64,000 bases of DNA from Sphingomonas arvum (GCF_026013565.1 NZ_JAPDOB010000002.1:310001-374000); one strand, 5' to 3'; shown: positions 1 through 9,485, numbered from the stretch's first letter. Notes: a model not told the origin generated them from the sequence alone. Numbers and translations: made by a program.

Positions 1-227
1 CCGACCTGTCGCGCCAGGCCTTCATCAACGGCGATATCTCGACGGTGATGAGCCCGCGTACGGTGATCAGCTGGGCGCAGAACGCGCTGATCTTCGGCGA
101 CGTGGGCTTCGCCTTCCGGGTGAGTTTCCTCAACAAGTGCGACGAGGCGGAGCGGCCGCTGATCGCCGAGATGTACCAGCGGGTGTTCGGCAAGGACCTG
201 CCGGAAAGCGTTGCGGCGAAGGCCTGA
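1..227 (+). CDS. cobS: Cobaltochelatase subunit CobS, C-terminal fragment
   Basis: The reading frame is open from base 3 to a TGA at 225-227 and gives the last 74 residues of a protein that starts outside the window. The tail ([12 protein letters not shown], then [12 protein letters not shown] and AEMYQRVFG) matches the C-terminus of the AAA+ subunit CobS of aerobic cobaltochelatase. CobS hydrolyses ATP in a ring with CobT while CobN inserts cobalt into hydrogenobyrinate a,c-diamide. The direct overlap with cobT supports the call. The ATPase core is not visible here. Confidence 0.85.
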   Translation, partial: DLSRQAFINGDISTVMSPRTVISWAQNALIFGDVGFAFRVSFLNKCDEAERPLIAEMYQRVFGKDLPESVAAKA

Positions 228-2044
228 TGGCCGAGACCAGCCCGCTCGATCGCTTTCGCCAGGTGCTGGCGGGCACCGCGCGGGCGATTGCCCGCAATCC
301 CGAGGTGGAGGTCGCCTTCGCGTCCGAGAGCGGGGCGACCGGTGGCAAGCTGGCGCGGGTGGTCTCGCCCGGGCCGGGGCTTAGCCCCCGGCTGGTGGCG
401 GAAGCGCGCGGCGGGGCGGATGCGGTCGCGCTGCGGCTGCGCCATCATGACGGCAAGCTGCATGACGGCCAGGCGCCGGCCGACCCGGAAGCACGCGCTG
501 TGTTCGACGCGCTGGAAGGTGCGCGGATCGAGGCGCTGGGCGCGCGAACCATGCCGGGCGTGCGCGACAATCTGGCGGCGCTAACCGAGGGGCGGGTGCG
601 CGGCGATGCGATCACCCGCGCGCGCAGTGCGGAGGAAGTGCCGCTCGCCACTGCGCTTGGCCTGCTTGCCCGCGAGCGGCTGACCGGCGCGCCGCCGCCA
701 GACGCTGCTACCGTTGGGCTGGACCTGGTGCGTGGCTGGATCGAGGAGCGCGCCGGCGGCGACCTCGACACGCTGGCACTGGCGCTGGACGACCAGGCCG
801 CTTTTGCCGCGCTGGCCCGCAAGCTGCTCGAGGATTTAGATCTCGCGCCGGCCGAGGAGCCCTCGGAGGAGCAGCCGGACGAGGGGGGCGACGAGGAGGA
901 AGGCGAGGACGCCGGCGACGAGGACAGCGCCGACCAGGACAGCGACCAGAGCCCGTCCGCCGGCGAAATGGAGCAGCGCGCCGAGCAGGAGGAGCAGGAA
1001 AGCGAGGACGAGGACGTCTCGGCCGAGGACATGGACGACAGCGAGTCCATGCCGGGCGAGGAAGGGGACGAGAGCAGCGTTCCGCGGCCGAACCGCCGCC
1101 AGTCCGAGCCCGAGCTGGCCGGCGACTATCGGGCGTTCACGACCCGGTTCGACGAAGTGGTCGAAGCTGACGACCTGTGCGACGAGGAAGAGCTCAATCG
1201 GTTGCGGGCCTATCTCGACCAGCAGATGGGCTCGCTTTCGAGCGTGGTTACGCGGCTCGCCAACCGGTTGCAGCGGCGGCTGATGGCGCAGCAGGCGCGC
1301 AGCTGGGATTTCGACCAGGAAGAAGGACTGCTCGACGCCGCGCGGCTGGCGCGGGTGGTGGTCTCGCCTGCGCATTCATTGAGCTACAAGGTCGAGCGGG
1401 AGACCGAGTTCAAGGACACGGTTGTGACCCTGTTGATCGACAACAGCGGGTCCATGCGCGGGCGGCCGATCAGCATCGCGGCGATCAGCGCCGATATCCT
1501 CGCCCGAACGCTCGAGCGGTGCGGCGTCGCGACCGAGGTGCTGGGCTTCACCACCCGCGCGTGGAAGGGCGGGCAGAGCCGCGAGGCGTGGCTCGGCGAG
1601 GGCCGGCCGCCGAACGCTGGCCGGCTGAACGACTTGCGCCATATCGTCTACAAACGGGCGGACGAGCCCTACCGCCATGCGCGGCGCAACCTCGGGCTGA
1701 TGATGCGCGAAGGGCTCCTTAAGGAAAATATCGACGGCGAGGCGCTGCTATGGGCCCATAGCCGGCTGATCGCCCGGCCGGAGGAGCGGCGCATCCTGAT
1801 GGTGATCAGCGACGGCGCCCCAGTGGACGACTCAACCGCAAGCGCCAATGGCGGCGCCTACCTTGAGAAGCATCTGCGACAGGTGATCGGCTACATCGAG
1901 AACCGCTCGCCGGTGGAATTGGCGGCGATCGGAATCGGCCACGACGTGACTCGCTATTACCGGCGCGCGGTGACCATCATGGATGCCGAGCAACTCGGCG
2001 GGGCATTGGTGGAGCAGCTGGCCGGGCTGTTCGACCAGTCTTGA
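227..2044 (+). CDS. cobT: Cobaltochelatase subunit CobT (VWA domain)
   Basis: This 605-residue protein is the von Willebrand A subunit that pairs with CobS in aerobic cobalt chelation. The start was set at 227 because the ATG overlaps the cobS stop as TGATG, giving translational coupling; a longer frame opens at 137 inside cobS but is unlikely. Residues about 205-295 are extremely rich in Asp and Glu, a family hallmark. The C-terminal third carries a MIDAS motif at D405-x-S407-x-S409 (DNSGS), followed by a VWA domain. Length is normal. It is cytoplasmic. CobN is not in the window, so an intact B12 pathway cannot be judged from here. Confidence 0.93.
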   Translation: MAETSPLDRFRQVLAGTARAIARNPEVEVAFASESGATGGKLARVVSPGPGLSPRLVAEARGGADAVALRLRHHDGKLHDGQAPADPEARAVFDALEGARIEALGARTMPGVRDNLAALTEGRVRGDAITRARSAEEVPLATALGLLARERLTGAPPPDAATVGLDLVRGWIEERAGGDLDTLALALDDQAAFAALARKLLEDLDLAPAEEPSEEQPDEGGDEEEGEDAGDEDSADQDSDQSPSAGEMEQRAEQEEQESEDEDVSAEDMDDSESMPGEEGDESSVPRPNRRQSEPELAGDYRAFTTRFDEVVEADDLCDEEELNRLRAYLDQQMGSLSSVVTRLANRLQRRLMAQQARSWDFDQEEGLLDAARLARVVVSPAHSLSYKVERETEFKDTVVTLLIDNSGSMRGRPISIAAISADILARTLERCGVATEVLGFTTRAWKGGQSREAWLGEGRPPNAGRLNDLRHIVYKRADEPYRHARRNLGLMMREGLLKENIDGEALLWAHSRLIARPEERRILMVISDGAPVDDSTASANGGAYLEKHLRQVIGYIENRSPVELAAIGIGHDVTRYYRRAVTIMDAEQLGGALVEQLAGLFDQS

Positions 2045-2061
2045 GCATGGCAACGAAGGAA

Positions 2062-2095
2062 GGACCCGGCACGATACGCGACCAGTGCCGGGTCC
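2062..2095 (+). terminator. Stem-loop after cobT
   Basis: A perfect 11-bp inverted repeat (GGACCCGGCAC at 2062-2072, GTGCCGGGTCC at 2085-2095) with a 12-base loop lies 17 bases after the cobT stop. There is no T tract, so it may be a weak terminator, a Rho-assisted stop or a 3'-end stabiliser of the cobST message. The rest of 2045-2189 holds nothing else I can support. Confidence 0.45.
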
Positions 2096-2189
2096 GCCCT
2101 CGACAAGCGACGCGAGGGAACTCGTACTCCGCCGTGGCCGGCGGCGTGACGGGACAACAGGGGAAGAAATCCCGTCCGCTGAATGACTT

Positions 2190-3164
2190 ATGCTCATAAC
2201 GCGGTTGAACGAGCCTGAACGTGGCGTCAAGCGAACGTTCAGCCTGCTGGCTCGCTTGTGCTTGATCTGCCTGTGCTTTCTCGTTCTTGCGCGGGACGTC
2301 CGCGAACAGGCGCCGGATCGCGTGCCGGAGGCGGCGCGGCTGGCCGGCATCCGCTTTCAGCCGCTGGCGCTGACGGGCGGCAGTGGGGGCGAGGTCCGGC
2401 TGGTGGGTGCATGGAAGGTGAGTGCGGACGACCCGCGCCTCGCCGGGCTGTCCGCGCTCGCGGTGCAACCGGGAGGCCTGCTCGCGCTGGCTGATTCGGG
2501 CTGGCTGGTCGACTTGCCGCGGCCAGGCGCCGGAGCAGTGGCGCGGTTCCGCGATCTGCCAGCCGGGCCAGGTCCAGGGACGTTCAAGAAGAACCGTGAC
2601 AGCGAGGCGCTGGCAGCGACCGGGGACGGCTGGTGGGTGACGTTCGAATACCGCCACAGCCTATGGCGTTTCACTCCGGACTGGGGGTCGGGACGCCAGC
2701 TCGCTTCGCTGCGCCGCTTTCATTGGCCGGTGAACATGGGCGTGGAGGCAATCGTCCGCACGGCTGACGGGCGTTGGCTGCTGCTGCCCGAGAATGGTCG
2801 CTATGTACTGGAGGCGACCGGAACCGGGCTGCGCCGTCGGACGATCACCGGTGCGACGGGCGGGATCGCCGACGCTACCCGGCTGCCCGACGGGCGGGTA
2901 GTAGTGGCAGTGCGGGAGATTGGGTGGGGAATCGCCAACCGCCTCGCCTGGCTGGAGGCTGCGGGCGCCGACTTCCGCCTCCGTCCGTTCGCTCGCCTGC
3001 CGCTGGGCTGGCTGGACAATGTCGAGGGGCTCGCGGCCGAGCCGTTACCCGGCGGCCGCACGCGCCTGTGGGCCATCACCGACAATGACGGCTGGCGGCG
3101 GACCTTGCTACTGGAGCTGGAAGTATCGGCGCCGCGAGGGCGCCGCAACCCGGCTGGCGCTTAG
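2190..3164 (+). CDS. Esterase-like activity of phytase family protein (exported)
   Basis: The 324-residue product has a basic N-terminus and a hydrophobic segment at about residues 17-36 that acts as a signal peptide or membrane anchor. The rest resembles the phytase-like beta-propeller family (esterase-like activity of phytase). Visible family-like segments are [38 protein letters not shown] and NVEGLAAEP. The physiological substrate is unknown. The start is the first available in the frame. It ends convergently on rpmB, and the two genes share TTAG (3161-3164) as stop codons. The family assignment rests on pattern recognition. Confidence 0.7.
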   Translation: MLITRLNEPERGVKRTFSLLARLCLICLCFLVLARDVREQAPDRVPEAARLAGIRFQPLALTGGSGGEVRLVGAWKVSADDPRLAGLSALAVQPGGLLALADSGWLVDLPRPGAGAVARFRDLPAGPGPGTFKKNRDSEALAATGDGWWVTFEYRHSLWRFTPDWGSGRQLASLRRFHWPVNMGVEAIVRTADGRWLLLPENGRYVLEATGTGLRRRTITGATGGIADATRLPDGRVVVAVREIGWGIANRLAWLEAAGADFRLRPFARLPLGWLDNVEGLAAEPLPGGRTRLWAITDNDGWRRTLLLELEVSAPRGRRNPAGA

Positions 3165-3448
3165 GCCGCCGCCGGCGCCTTCTTCAGCTCGCGCTTCAGC
3201 TTGCGGGCGGTCGGCCCCAGCTTGTCTTCGCTGGTCTTCAGCAGCCAGTTGTCCAGACCGCCGACATGTTCGACCGAACGCAGGCCATGGGTCGAGACGC
3301 GAAGCTTCACGCTCTTGCCCAGCGAATCACTGATCAGCGTGACGTTCTGCAGGTTGGGCAGGAAGGTCCGCTTGGTCTTGTTGTTGGCGTGGGAAACATT
3401 GTTGCCCACCTGCCGGCCCTTGCCGGTCAGCTCGCAAACGCGCGACAT
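3161..3448 (-). CDS. rpmB: 50S ribosomal protein L28
   Basis: The 95-residue basic protein begins [11 protein letters not shown] and continues with [12 protein letters not shown], the unmistakable L28 signature. It is a structural component of the large ribosomal subunit. The ATG at 3448 was chosen because all L28 proteins begin this way; an upstream in-frame start at 3481 would add eleven unrelated residues. The C-terminus ([16 protein letters not shown]) is typical of alphaproteobacterial L28. It is transcribed alone, from a candidate promoter at 3505-3533. Confidence 0.97.
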   Translation of the reverse strand: MSRVCELTGKGRQVGNNVSHANNKTKRTFLPNLQNVTLISDSLGKSVKLRVSTHGLRSVEHVGGLDNWLLKTSEDKLGPTARKLKRELKKAPAAA

Positions 3449-3504
3449 GATAGCTATCCCAAATTGAAGCGGGCGCCCCACAGAGGACGCCGGATCAGCG
3501 GGGG

Positions 3505-3533
3505 CCGATACATGGGCGGGTCACTAACGTCAA
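3505..3533 (-). promoter_or_regulatory. Candidate housekeeping promoter of rpmB
   Basis: On the minus strand a TTGACG -35 element (3528-3533) is followed after 17 bases by TATCGG (3505-3510), about 57 bases before the rpmB start. The -35 matches the alphaproteobacterial consensus well; the -10 is weak. Position and spacing are the main support. Confidence 0.4.
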
Positions 3534-3603
3534 CCGCGCAACCGCTGGCGGGCGGGAACGTTGAGGGGGCGACATGAACCCTAATCGAAGGACCTGACCG
3601 GCC

Positions 3604-3957
3604 ATGCGCGGCATCCTCCTCATTCTGATCCTTGTCGTCGTGCTGGCAATCGGCGCCTTCGCGACCGGTCTTCTTAATCTCAACCCAGTGCAGGAAGCGC
3701 GCGCGCCGACGGTGGCGGCAGAGGACGGCAAGCTCAAGGTCAAGGGCGGCCAGGCACCCAAGGTGCAGGTGGAAGCCGGCAAGATCGCGATCGGCACTGG
3801 CCAGGCAACCGTGGCCGTGCCGCGGCTGGAGGTGCGTCCGGCGGGCGGCGCGCAGCAGCAGACGCAGCAGCAGCAGCAAACTCAGCAGCAGCAGCCGGGG
3901 GCGCAGCCCGCGCCGGCGCAGGACGGGGTGACGACCTCCGACGCCACTGAGCGATGA
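3604..3957 (+). CDS. Hypothetical membrane-anchored protein with glutamine-rich tail
   Basis: This 117-residue protein has one transmembrane segment at residues 4-24 (ILLILILVVVLAIGAFATGLL-like), a short charged middle and a C-terminal tract of about 16 glutamines encoded by interrupted CAG/CAA repeats (3852-3895). The likely topology is a single N-terminal anchor with the tail in the periplasm. I do not recognise a functional family. It lies between rpmB and tadA and is not overlapped by either. The hydrophobic start and in-frame ATG support it as real. Confidence 0.6.
   Translation: MRGILLILILVVVLAIGAFATGLLNLNPVQEARAPTVAAEDGKLKVKGGQAPKVQVEAGKIAIGTGQATVAVPRLEVRPAGGAQQQTQQQQQTQQQQPGAQPAPAQDGVTTSDATER
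3852..3895 (+). repeat. Interrupted (CAG)n trinucleotide tract
   Basis: Runs of CAG, broken by ACG, CAA and ACT codons, encode the Gln-rich tail of the membrane-anchored protein. Such a tract can expand or contract in units of one codon without shifting the frame. Confidence 0.7.
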
Positions 3958-3988
3958 CGTTGCGCGCTTTGACGCGCTAGAGGGGAGG

Positions 3989-4441
3989 ATGGCCTTTCCG
4001 CTGCCCCCGCCCATGCGCCGCGCGCTGGACCTTGCCGCCGAAGCCGCTGCCGCCGGCGAAGTGCCGGTCGGGGCGGTGGTGACGCGCGCGGAGGAGCTGG
4101 TGGCGGAGGCGCGCAATGCGATGCGTGAGAGCCTGGACCCGACCGCCCATGCTGAGATCGTCGCCATTCGCCGGGCGGCCGAAATGCTGGGGACCTCGCG
4201 GCTCGACGGCTGCACCCTATGGGTGAGCTTGGAGCCGTGCGCCATGTGCGCGGCGGCAATCGGGCTGGCGCGGCTCGACGCGCTGCGATTCGCGGCCGAG
4301 GACCCGAAGGGCGGCGGCGTGGTGCATGGAGCGCGAATCTTCGGTCAGGCCACCTGCCACCACCGGCCGGACGTGCTGGGCGGAATCGGCGAGGCGGAAG
4401 CGGCCGAGCAGCTGCGGGCCTTTTTCAGGGAACGGCGCTGA
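3989..4441 (+). CDS. tadA: tRNA adenosine(34) deaminase TadA
   Basis: TadA converts wobble adenosine 34 to inosine in tRNA-Arg(ACG). The 150-residue product has the zinc-deaminase signature: H54-A-E56 (HAEIVAI, with Glu as proton shuttle) and P83-C84-A-M-C87 for zinc binding. It also has the GEVPVGAVV substrate-pocket segment near residue 23. Length is typical. The next gene begins 43 bases downstream on the same strand and may be cotranscribed. Cytosine deaminase is an alternative within the superfamily but fits the flanking motifs less well. Confidence 0.95.
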   Translation: MAFPLPPPMRRALDLAAEAAAAGEVPVGAVVTRAEELVAEARNAMRESLDPTAHAEIVAIRRAAEMLGTSRLDGCTLWVSLEPCAMCAAAIGLARLDALRFAAEDPKGGGVVHGARIFGQATCHHRPDVLGGIGEAEAAEQLRAFFRERR

Positions 4442-4484
4442 CCTTGGCAGGACGGCTCGCCCGCGGCTATGGAGCGGCGCTTCG

Positions 4485-5813
4485 ATGAGCGACCACCTGC
4501 TCCCGTTCCCCTGGCTCGACCTGGTCCTGATCCTCGCGCTGATCGCCCTCAACGGCGTGTTGTCGATGAGCGAGCTGGCGATCGTCTCCGCGCGTGAGGC
4601 GCGATTGAAGGGCCTGGCCAAGGCAGGCAGCGGCGGAGCACGCACAGCCCTGCAGTTGGCGGCCGACCCGGGGCGGTTTCTGTCGACCGTACAGATCGGG
4701 ATTACGCTCGTCGGGATCCTGACTGGCGCTTATTCCGGGGCCAGTCTGGGCGAGCCGGTGGCGCAACGGCTGGCTATCGCTGGTCTTGACGCTGACATCG
4801 CGCACAAGCTCGGCTTTGGGCTGGTGATCGCCGTCACCACCTTTCTGTCCCTGATCATCGGCGAACTGGTGCCCAAGCAGTTCGCGCTGCGCAGCTCTGA
4901 AGCGATCGCGGTTGTGGTGGCAAGGCCGATGCTGTGGCTGAGCAAGGGGACTGCACCGTTCGTGTGGCTGCTCGACAAGAGCAGCGCCGGCATCTTTGCG
5001 GCGCTCGGCCTGAAGCGGGAGGCTGAGAACCATGTCACCGCCGAGGAACTGCACCTGGTGGTGGCCGAGGCGCAAAGCGCCGGCGTGCTTGAAGAGAGCG
5101 AGCGGGCGATCATCAGCGGCATCGTGCGGCTGGCCGACCGGCCAGTGCGCGAAGTCATGACGCCACGCACAGAGATCGACTGGCTTGATCTCGGCTGCTC
5201 GCCCGAGCAGCTGCGCGCCGCGCTCCGTGAAACCCCGCACAGCCGCATCCCGGTAGCAGAAGGGTCCGTCGAGAACATCGTCGGAGTGCTTCAGACCCGT
5301 GATCTGCTCGACGCGGTGATGGACGGGCGCGAGCTCGATTTGCGGGAGCTGTCCCGCAAGGCGCCCGTCATTCCGGACGTGATGGATGCGATGGATGCGC
5401 TGAACGTCCTGCGCTCGGCCGAGGTGCCGCTAGCGCTGGTGCACGACGAATACGGCCACCTGGACGGGATCGTCACGCCTGGCTCGATCCTGGCGGCGCT
5501 GGCCGGCGCATTCCGCAGCGACGTGGAGGACGAGGACCCGCCGCTCGTCGAGCGTGAGGACGGCAGCTGGCTGGTGTCCGGCGCGGCCAATGCCGACCTG
5601 CTTGAAGATCGGCTGGGCATGAACATGCCGGGCGAGCGCGACTATACCACCGTGGCCGGCTTCGCCTTGTCCATCCTCAAGCGCCTGCCCGTGACGGGCG
5701 AGCATTTCTCCCACGACGGTTGGCGGTTCGAGATTGTCGACATGGACGGGCGCAAGATCGACAAATTGCTCGTCGTGCGGACAAAGCGCCGCCGCGACGA
5801 GGAAACCGCCTAG
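4485..5813 (+). CDS. Hemolysin family / CorC-HlyC type CBS-pair membrane protein
   Basis: This 442-residue protein has the DUF21 membrane domain (about residues 8-190, several hydrophobic helices), then two CBS motifs (about 210-335; VMTPRTEIDWLDL and IPVAEGSVENIVGVLQTRDLL) and a C-terminal CorC/HlyC transporter-associated domain. Relatives are implicated in magnesium/cobalt efflux or resistance; 'hemolysin' is a historical label. The ATG at 4485 was chosen because MSDHLLPF leads straight into the first membrane helix; the frame extends back into tadA but reads as tadA antiframe there. Its TAG overlaps the stop of the convergent HhH gene as CTAG. Confidence 0.9.
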   Translation: MSDHLLPFPWLDLVLILALIALNGVLSMSELAIVSAREARLKGLAKAGSGGARTALQLAADPGRFLSTVQIGITLVGILTGAYSGASLGEPVAQRLAIAGLDADIAHKLGFGLVIAVTTFLSLIIGELVPKQFALRSSEAIAVVVARPMLWLSKGTAPFVWLLDKSSAGIFAALGLKREAENHVTAEELHLVVAEAQSAGVLEESERAIISGIVRLADRPVREVMTPRTEIDWLDLGCSPEQLRAALRETPHSRIPVAEGSVENIVGVLQTRDLLDAVMDGRELDLRELSRKAPVIPDVMDAMDALNVLRSAEVPLALVHDEYGHLDGIVTPGSILAALAGAFRSDVEDEDPPLVEREDGSWLVSGAANADLLEDRLGMNMPGERDYTTVAGFALSILKRLPVTGEHFSHDGWRFEIVDMDGRKIDKLLVVRTKRRRDEETA

Positions 5814-6385
5814 AGCTTGCCGAAGGCCGCTTCGTAGCCGGCTTGGTCGCCGCGGGCGAGATAGCCTGCCTGCTCGACGATTCGGTCGCGGGTGAGGCGG
5901 CCCTTGAAGGCGCCGAGCTCAGCGTCCAGCCGCTCGACCTCGTCAGACGAGAGTGCGGCGATCTGCTCGTAGCGAAGCAGGCCCCGGCTGTTGAGCAGGG
6001 CGGCGAGCTTGGGGCCGACACCCTTCATCCGCTGGAGGTCGTCGGGCACTCCCTGGCTGCCGGGCAGGTTGGAATGGACCTTGGTGCCGAGCACTTCGCC
6101 GAGCACGTCACTGGTCGCCGCCGCCACTTCATCGACCACGCCTTCGCCTTCGCCGCCGCCATCGGAGTCGGACCGGGCCGGCGGCTTACGGTGCTGGTCG
6201 AGGGTGGGGGCGGGCTGCCCAGCTGAGCTGTGGGCCGAGGATTGCATCATGTGCGCGCGGACCGGCCCTTCGTCCTTCGTCAGGGTGACCTTCTGCCGCG
6301 GGCGGAAGATCAGGATTCCGGTAACCAGCCCGATCGCGACCGCGACCAGGATCATCGGCCAGTAAGCCGACCATAATTCACTCAT
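5810..6385 (-). CDS. Membrane-anchored helix-hairpin-helix protein
   Basis: The 191-residue protein has an N-terminal transmembrane helix (residues 9-27), a long polar Gly/Ser/Asp-rich linker (about 60-90) and a helix-hairpin-helix domain at about 118-145 (LQRMKGVGPKLAALLNSRG). HhH domains of this class bind DNA non-specifically or occur in small predicted 5' nucleases, but no nuclease residues are evident. A GAGG Shine-Dalgarno lies just before the ATG. The start overlaps the stop of the 39-residue gene by 8 bases, so it is the last member of the coupled chain that begins with purD. Confidence 0.75.
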   Translation of the reverse strand: MSELWSAYWPMILVAVAIGLVTGILIFRPRQKVTLTKDEGPVRAHMMQSSAHSSAGQPAPTLDQHRKPPARSDSDGGGEGEGVVDEVAAATSDVLGEVLGTKVHSNLPGSQGVPDDLQRMKGVGPKLAALLNSRGLLRYEQIAALSSDEVERLDAELGAFKGRLTRDRIVEQAGYLARGDQAGYEAAFGKL

Positions 6386-6497
6386 GCCAACCTCGTGATT
6401 GATAACGGATGTGCTGATAGGTGAGCCAGGCGATGCCGAGGCCGGCGGCATAGCCGGCCAGCCCGAGCAGAGCCGCTTCGACGAACAAGGGGATCAT
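6378..6497 (-). CDS. Small single-pass membrane protein (39 aa)
   Basis: The frame MIPLFVEAALLGLAG...WHE encodes one hydrophobic helix (about residues 3-25) and a short basic, aromatic tail (YQHIRYQSRGW). It is supported by its exact fit between neighbours: its ATG overlaps the TGA of the upstream gene as ATGA, and its own stop overlaps the start of the HhH gene. No family was recognised. It is probably a partner of the adjacent membrane protein. Confidence 0.65.
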   Translation of the reverse strand: MIPLFVEAALLGLAGYAAGLGIAWLTYQHIRYQSRGWHE

Positions 6498-6835
6498 TGG
6501 TTCACCGCTTGAGGGTAGGGCCGCACCGAAGACTCCACTGGCAGGCTGGCCGGATCCCACTTCACCGCGGCGACCCCAGGCAGCTCGCCGAGCACGCGGA
6601 CCAGCTCGGAGCGCTGGAAGTCGTCCGCCGGACCGGACAGGATCAGGGTACGACTCAGCGGCCGGTCGGCTAGGTGGGCCTGCACCTGGGTCATCTCGTT
6701 GATGTCGAGCACGCGGCGGGCCTGGTGTTCGATGTCGCTCTCGAGCGTTGCCGCGCCGCCCAGCACGCCGTGGTACAGTTCGGCCACGCCCAGGGTGAAG
6801 GCGGCGCCGATCAGCAGCAGTTGCCGGCTCGTCAT
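6494..6835 (-). CDS. Hypothetical exported protein with BON-like segment (113 aa)
   Basis: The product begins with a hydrophobic signal/anchor ([20 protein letters not shown]) followed by about 80 residues with a BON-like rhythm: LESDIEHQARRVLD, then LSRTLILSGPADDFQRSELVRVLGELPGVAAVKW. Similar segments occur in alphaproteobacterial envelope proteins, which suggests binding to phospholipid or to an envelope partner; this is inference. The start overlaps the purD stop as ATGA, and the stop overlaps the next start as ATGA, so translation is coupled to purD. Confidence 0.65.
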   Translation of the reverse strand: MTSRQLLLIGAAFTLGVAELYHGVLGGAATLESDIEHQARRVLDINEMTQVQAHLADRPLSRTLILSGPADDFQRSELVRVLGELPGVAAVKWDPASLPVESSVRPYPQAVNQ

Positions 6836-8106
6836 GCTTGCTCCCGCGCGAGTTCACGCCAGCCGATGTCGCGGCGGCAGAAGCCGTCGGCATAGTCGAT
6901 CGCGTCCACCGCGCGATAAGCCCGGGCGCGGGCCTGGGCGAGCGTGTCACCAAGGGCGGTCACCGCCAGTACCCGCCCGCCGGCCGCGAGCAGCGCGCCC
7001 GAACCATGACGTGCGGTGCCGGCCTGGAACACGGTAACGCCCTCGACCCGCTCGGCCGCCTCGATGCCGTCGATGAGGCCGCCCTTGCGCGGCGTGCCGG
7101 GATATCCCTCGGCCGCGACAACGACCGTCATGCTAACTGCGGGCTTCAGGCGGGGCGGGTCGATGTCGGCCAGGCGGCCGGTCGCAACGGCGTGGAGCAG
7201 CGCCGCGACGTCGCCGTCCAGCCGCGGCATGATCGCCTCGCACTCGGGATCGCCGAAGCGCGCGTTGTACTCGATGAGCTTGGGGCCTTCCTCGGTCAGC
7301 ATCAGCCCGGCATAGAGCACGCCGCTGAACGGGGTTCCACGAGCCGCCATGGCGCGGGCAGTCGGGCCGACGATCGCGTCCATGGCACACTGCTCGAGCT
7401 CGGGCGTCAGCACGGGGGCCGGCGAGTAAGCGCCCATGCCGCCGGTGTTGGGGCCGGTATCCGCCTCGCCCACACGTTTGTGGTCCTGGGCAGAGGCGAG
7501 CGGAACGGCAAGTTCGCCGTCGACCAGCGCGAACAGGCTGGCCTCCTCGCCCTCGAGGAACTCTTCGATCACCAGCGGACCGTCGCCGGCCGCGCGGATG
7601 GCCGCCTCGGCCTCGGCCCGGGTGGCGGCTACCGTTACGCCCTTGCCAGCGGCGAGGCCGTCGGCCTTGATCACTACCGGCAGGCCGAAGCGATGCAGTG
7701 CTGCCAAGGCTTCGTCCACGCGCTCGGTCCGGACGTAAGCGGCGGTGGGGATACCCTCCGCCGCGCAGAGGTCCTTGGTAAAGCCCTTGCTGCCCTCCAA
7801 CTCCGCGGCAGCTGCAGTAGGCCCGAACACGGGGATGCCGGCCGCCCGGCAGGCATCGGCGACTCCGGCGACCAGTGGCGCTTCCGGCCCGACCACGACC
7901 AGGCCGATGTGCTCCTGCTGGGCGAGAGCAACCACGGCCTGCGGACTCGTGGGATCGATCGATACGCATTCGGCCCAGCGGGCGATGCCAGGATTGCCGG
8001 GCGCCGCGAGCAGCTTGCCGCAGGAGGGCGATTGCCGCATGGCCCAAGCCAGCGCATCCTCGCGCCCCCCTGATCCCAGCAGCAGAATGTCGATGGAACC
8101 CGCCAC
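6832..8106 (-). CDS. purD: Phosphoribosylamine-glycine ligase
   Basis: PurD joins glycine to phosphoribosylamine with ATP in step 2 of purine synthesis. The 424-residue product has the N-terminal [10 protein letters not shown] loop, the ATP-grasp segment [30 protein letters not shown] and [16 protein letters not shown] start at 8106 is chosen because a perfect AGGAGG lies 6 bases upstream and the coding sequence begins right there; a longer frame to 8157 adds an unrelated leader. The common His in GGREHA is Asp here. It heads a chain of four overlapping genes and diverges from xseA with interleaved starts. Confidence 0.96.
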   Translation of the reverse strand: MAGSIDILLLGSGGREDALAWAMRQSPSCGKLLAAPGNPGIARWAECVSIDPTSPQAVVALAQQEHIGLVVVGPEAPLVAGVADACRAAGIPVFGPTAAAAELEGSKGFTKDLCAAEGIPTAAYVRTERVDEALAALHRFGLPVVIKADGLAAGKGVTVAATRAEAEAAIRAAGDGPLVIEEFLEGEEASLFALVDGELAVPLASAQDHKRVGEADTGPNTGGMGAYSPAPVLTPELEQCAMDAIVGPTARAMAARGTPFSGVLYAGLMLTEEGPKLIEYNARFGDPECEAIMPRLDGDVAALLHAVATGRLADIDPPRLKPAVSMTVVVAAEGYPGTPRKGGLIDGIEAAERVEGVTVFQAGTARHGSGALLAAGGRVLAVTALGDTLAQARARAYRAVDAIDYADGFCRRDIGWRELAREQA

Positions 8107-9478
8107 GTCCGGCCTCCTAGCCCAGCCTTCCCCCGGCGACAATTCGCCACCGCTCACCGTTGGCGAACTCGCCGGCGCGGTGAAGCGGGCGGTCGAGACC
8201 GGCTTCGGCCGGGTCCGGGTGCGCGGCGAGATCAGCGGCTGGAAGCGCCACAGCTCGGGCCATTGCTATTTCACGCTGAAGGACGACAGCGCCTGCATCG
8301 ATGCGGTGGTCTGGCGCACCTCCGCGGTGGGCCTCGCGTTCCGCCCGGAGGACGGCGCGGAGGTGATCGCCACCGGCAAGATGACTACCTACCCCGGCCG
8401 GTCCAAATACCAGATCGTGGTCGACCGGATGGAGCTGGCCGGCGAAGGTGCGCTGATGGCGCTGCTCGACAAGCGCCGCCGGGTGCTCGCCGCCGAAGGG
8501 CTGTTCGATGCGAGTCGCAAACGCCGGCTGCCGTTCCTGCCCCGGGTGATCGGGGTGGTGACCAGCCCAACCGGCGCGGTGATCCGCGACATTCTGCACC
8601 GATTGGAGGACCGCTGCCCCACCCACGTAGTAGTGTGGCCGGTCCCAGTGCAGGGCGAGGGCGCGGCGGGCAAGATCGCGGCGGCGATCCGCGGCTTTGC
8701 CGAGCTCAGCCCCCGCCCAGAGCTGCTGATCGTCGCCCGCGGTGGCGGCTCGATCGAGGATCTGTGGGCGTTCAACGAGGAGGAAGTGGTGCGCGCCGCC
8801 GCCGCCTCCCCCATCCCCCTGATCAGCGCGGTCGGGCATGAGACGGACACCACGCTGATCGATCATGCCGCCGATCTGCGCGCGCCTACGCCGACGGCCG
8901 CAGCCGAGCTGGCCGTGCCGGTTCGGGCGGAACTCGCTGCCCAGCTGGACGAGCTGATGGCTCGCAAGCGCCGGTGCCTCGCCAAGCGAGCCGACGACGC
9001 CCGCGAGCGCTTGGCGCTGACATCGTGTCGCTGGCCCGAGCCGGCGGCGCTGCTTGGGCCGCGGCGGCAACGGCTGGATGAGGTGGGCGACCGCCTGCCG
9101 CGGGCGCTGGGCGCCAGGACGCACAAGGCGGAGGCGGCAATGAACCTGGTCACCCCGCGCCTGCGTCGGGAGCTACTTGAGCTGAAGCTCGAACGCTTGG
9201 GCGAGCGGCTGACGGCGGCCTGGAAGATGGCGCAGCTGGTCCACCCCGATCGCCCGCTGTCGCGCGGCTTCGCCCGCGTGACGGACCGGGCTGGCCGCAC
9301 GCTGATTCATGCGGAGCAAGCGCGCGCCGCCGGTGAGCTCACGCTCAACTATGGCGACGGCCGCGTCGACGTTACGGTGGCGGGCGCACCTGGCCCGGCG
9401 TCCCGGCCGCGGCTTGAGCGCAAGGCCCGCACTTCCTATGTCGCTCCACAGCCCGGACTGTTCGACGGCGAGGATTGA
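8093..9478 (+). CDS. xseA: Exodeoxyribonuclease VII large subunit
   Basis: XseA is the catalytic subunit of ExoVII, which degrades single-stranded DNA. The 461-residue protein has the N-terminal OB fold ([39 protein letters not shown]) and the nuclease core ([77 protein letters not shown]). The start is ATG 8093 or 8087; no later one is available before the OB fold. Either overlaps the 5' end of divergent purD, so the xseA promoter must lie inside purD. A DUF2093 gene follows after 7 bases. Confidence 0.96.
   Translation: MEPATSGLLAQPSPGDNSPPLTVGELAGAVKRAVETGFGRVRVRGEISGWKRHSSGHCYFTLKDDSACIDAVVWRTSAVGLAFRPEDGAEVIATGKMTTYPGRSKYQIVVDRMELAGEGALMALLDKRRRVLAAEGLFDASRKRRLPFLPRVIGVVTSPTGAVIRDILHRLEDRCPTHVVVWPVPVQGEGAAGKIAAAIRGFAELSPRPELLIVARGGGSIEDLWAFNEEEVVRAAAASPIPLISAVGHETDTTLIDHAADLRAPTPTAAAELAVPVRAELAAQLDELMARKRRCLAKRADDARERLALTSCRWPEPAALLGPRRQRLDEVGDRLPRALGARTHKAEAAMNLVTPRLRRELLELKLERLGERLTAAWKMAQLVHPDRPLSRGFARVTDRAGRTLIHAEQARAAGELTLNYGDGRVDVTVAGAPGPASRPRLERKARTSYVAPQPGLFDGED
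8113..8118 (-). promoter_or_regulatory. Ribosome binding site deciding the purD GTG start
   Basis: AGGAGG on the minus strand, 6 bases before GTG 8106. It lies inside the divergent xseA coding sequence. Confidence 0.7.
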
Positions 9479-9485
9479 TCACCAG

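Noticed and set aside
4326-4484. A longer start for the CorC/HlyC-type protein
   Set aside because: Those 53 codons lie inside tadA, in another frame, and look like non-coding Arg-rich sequence.
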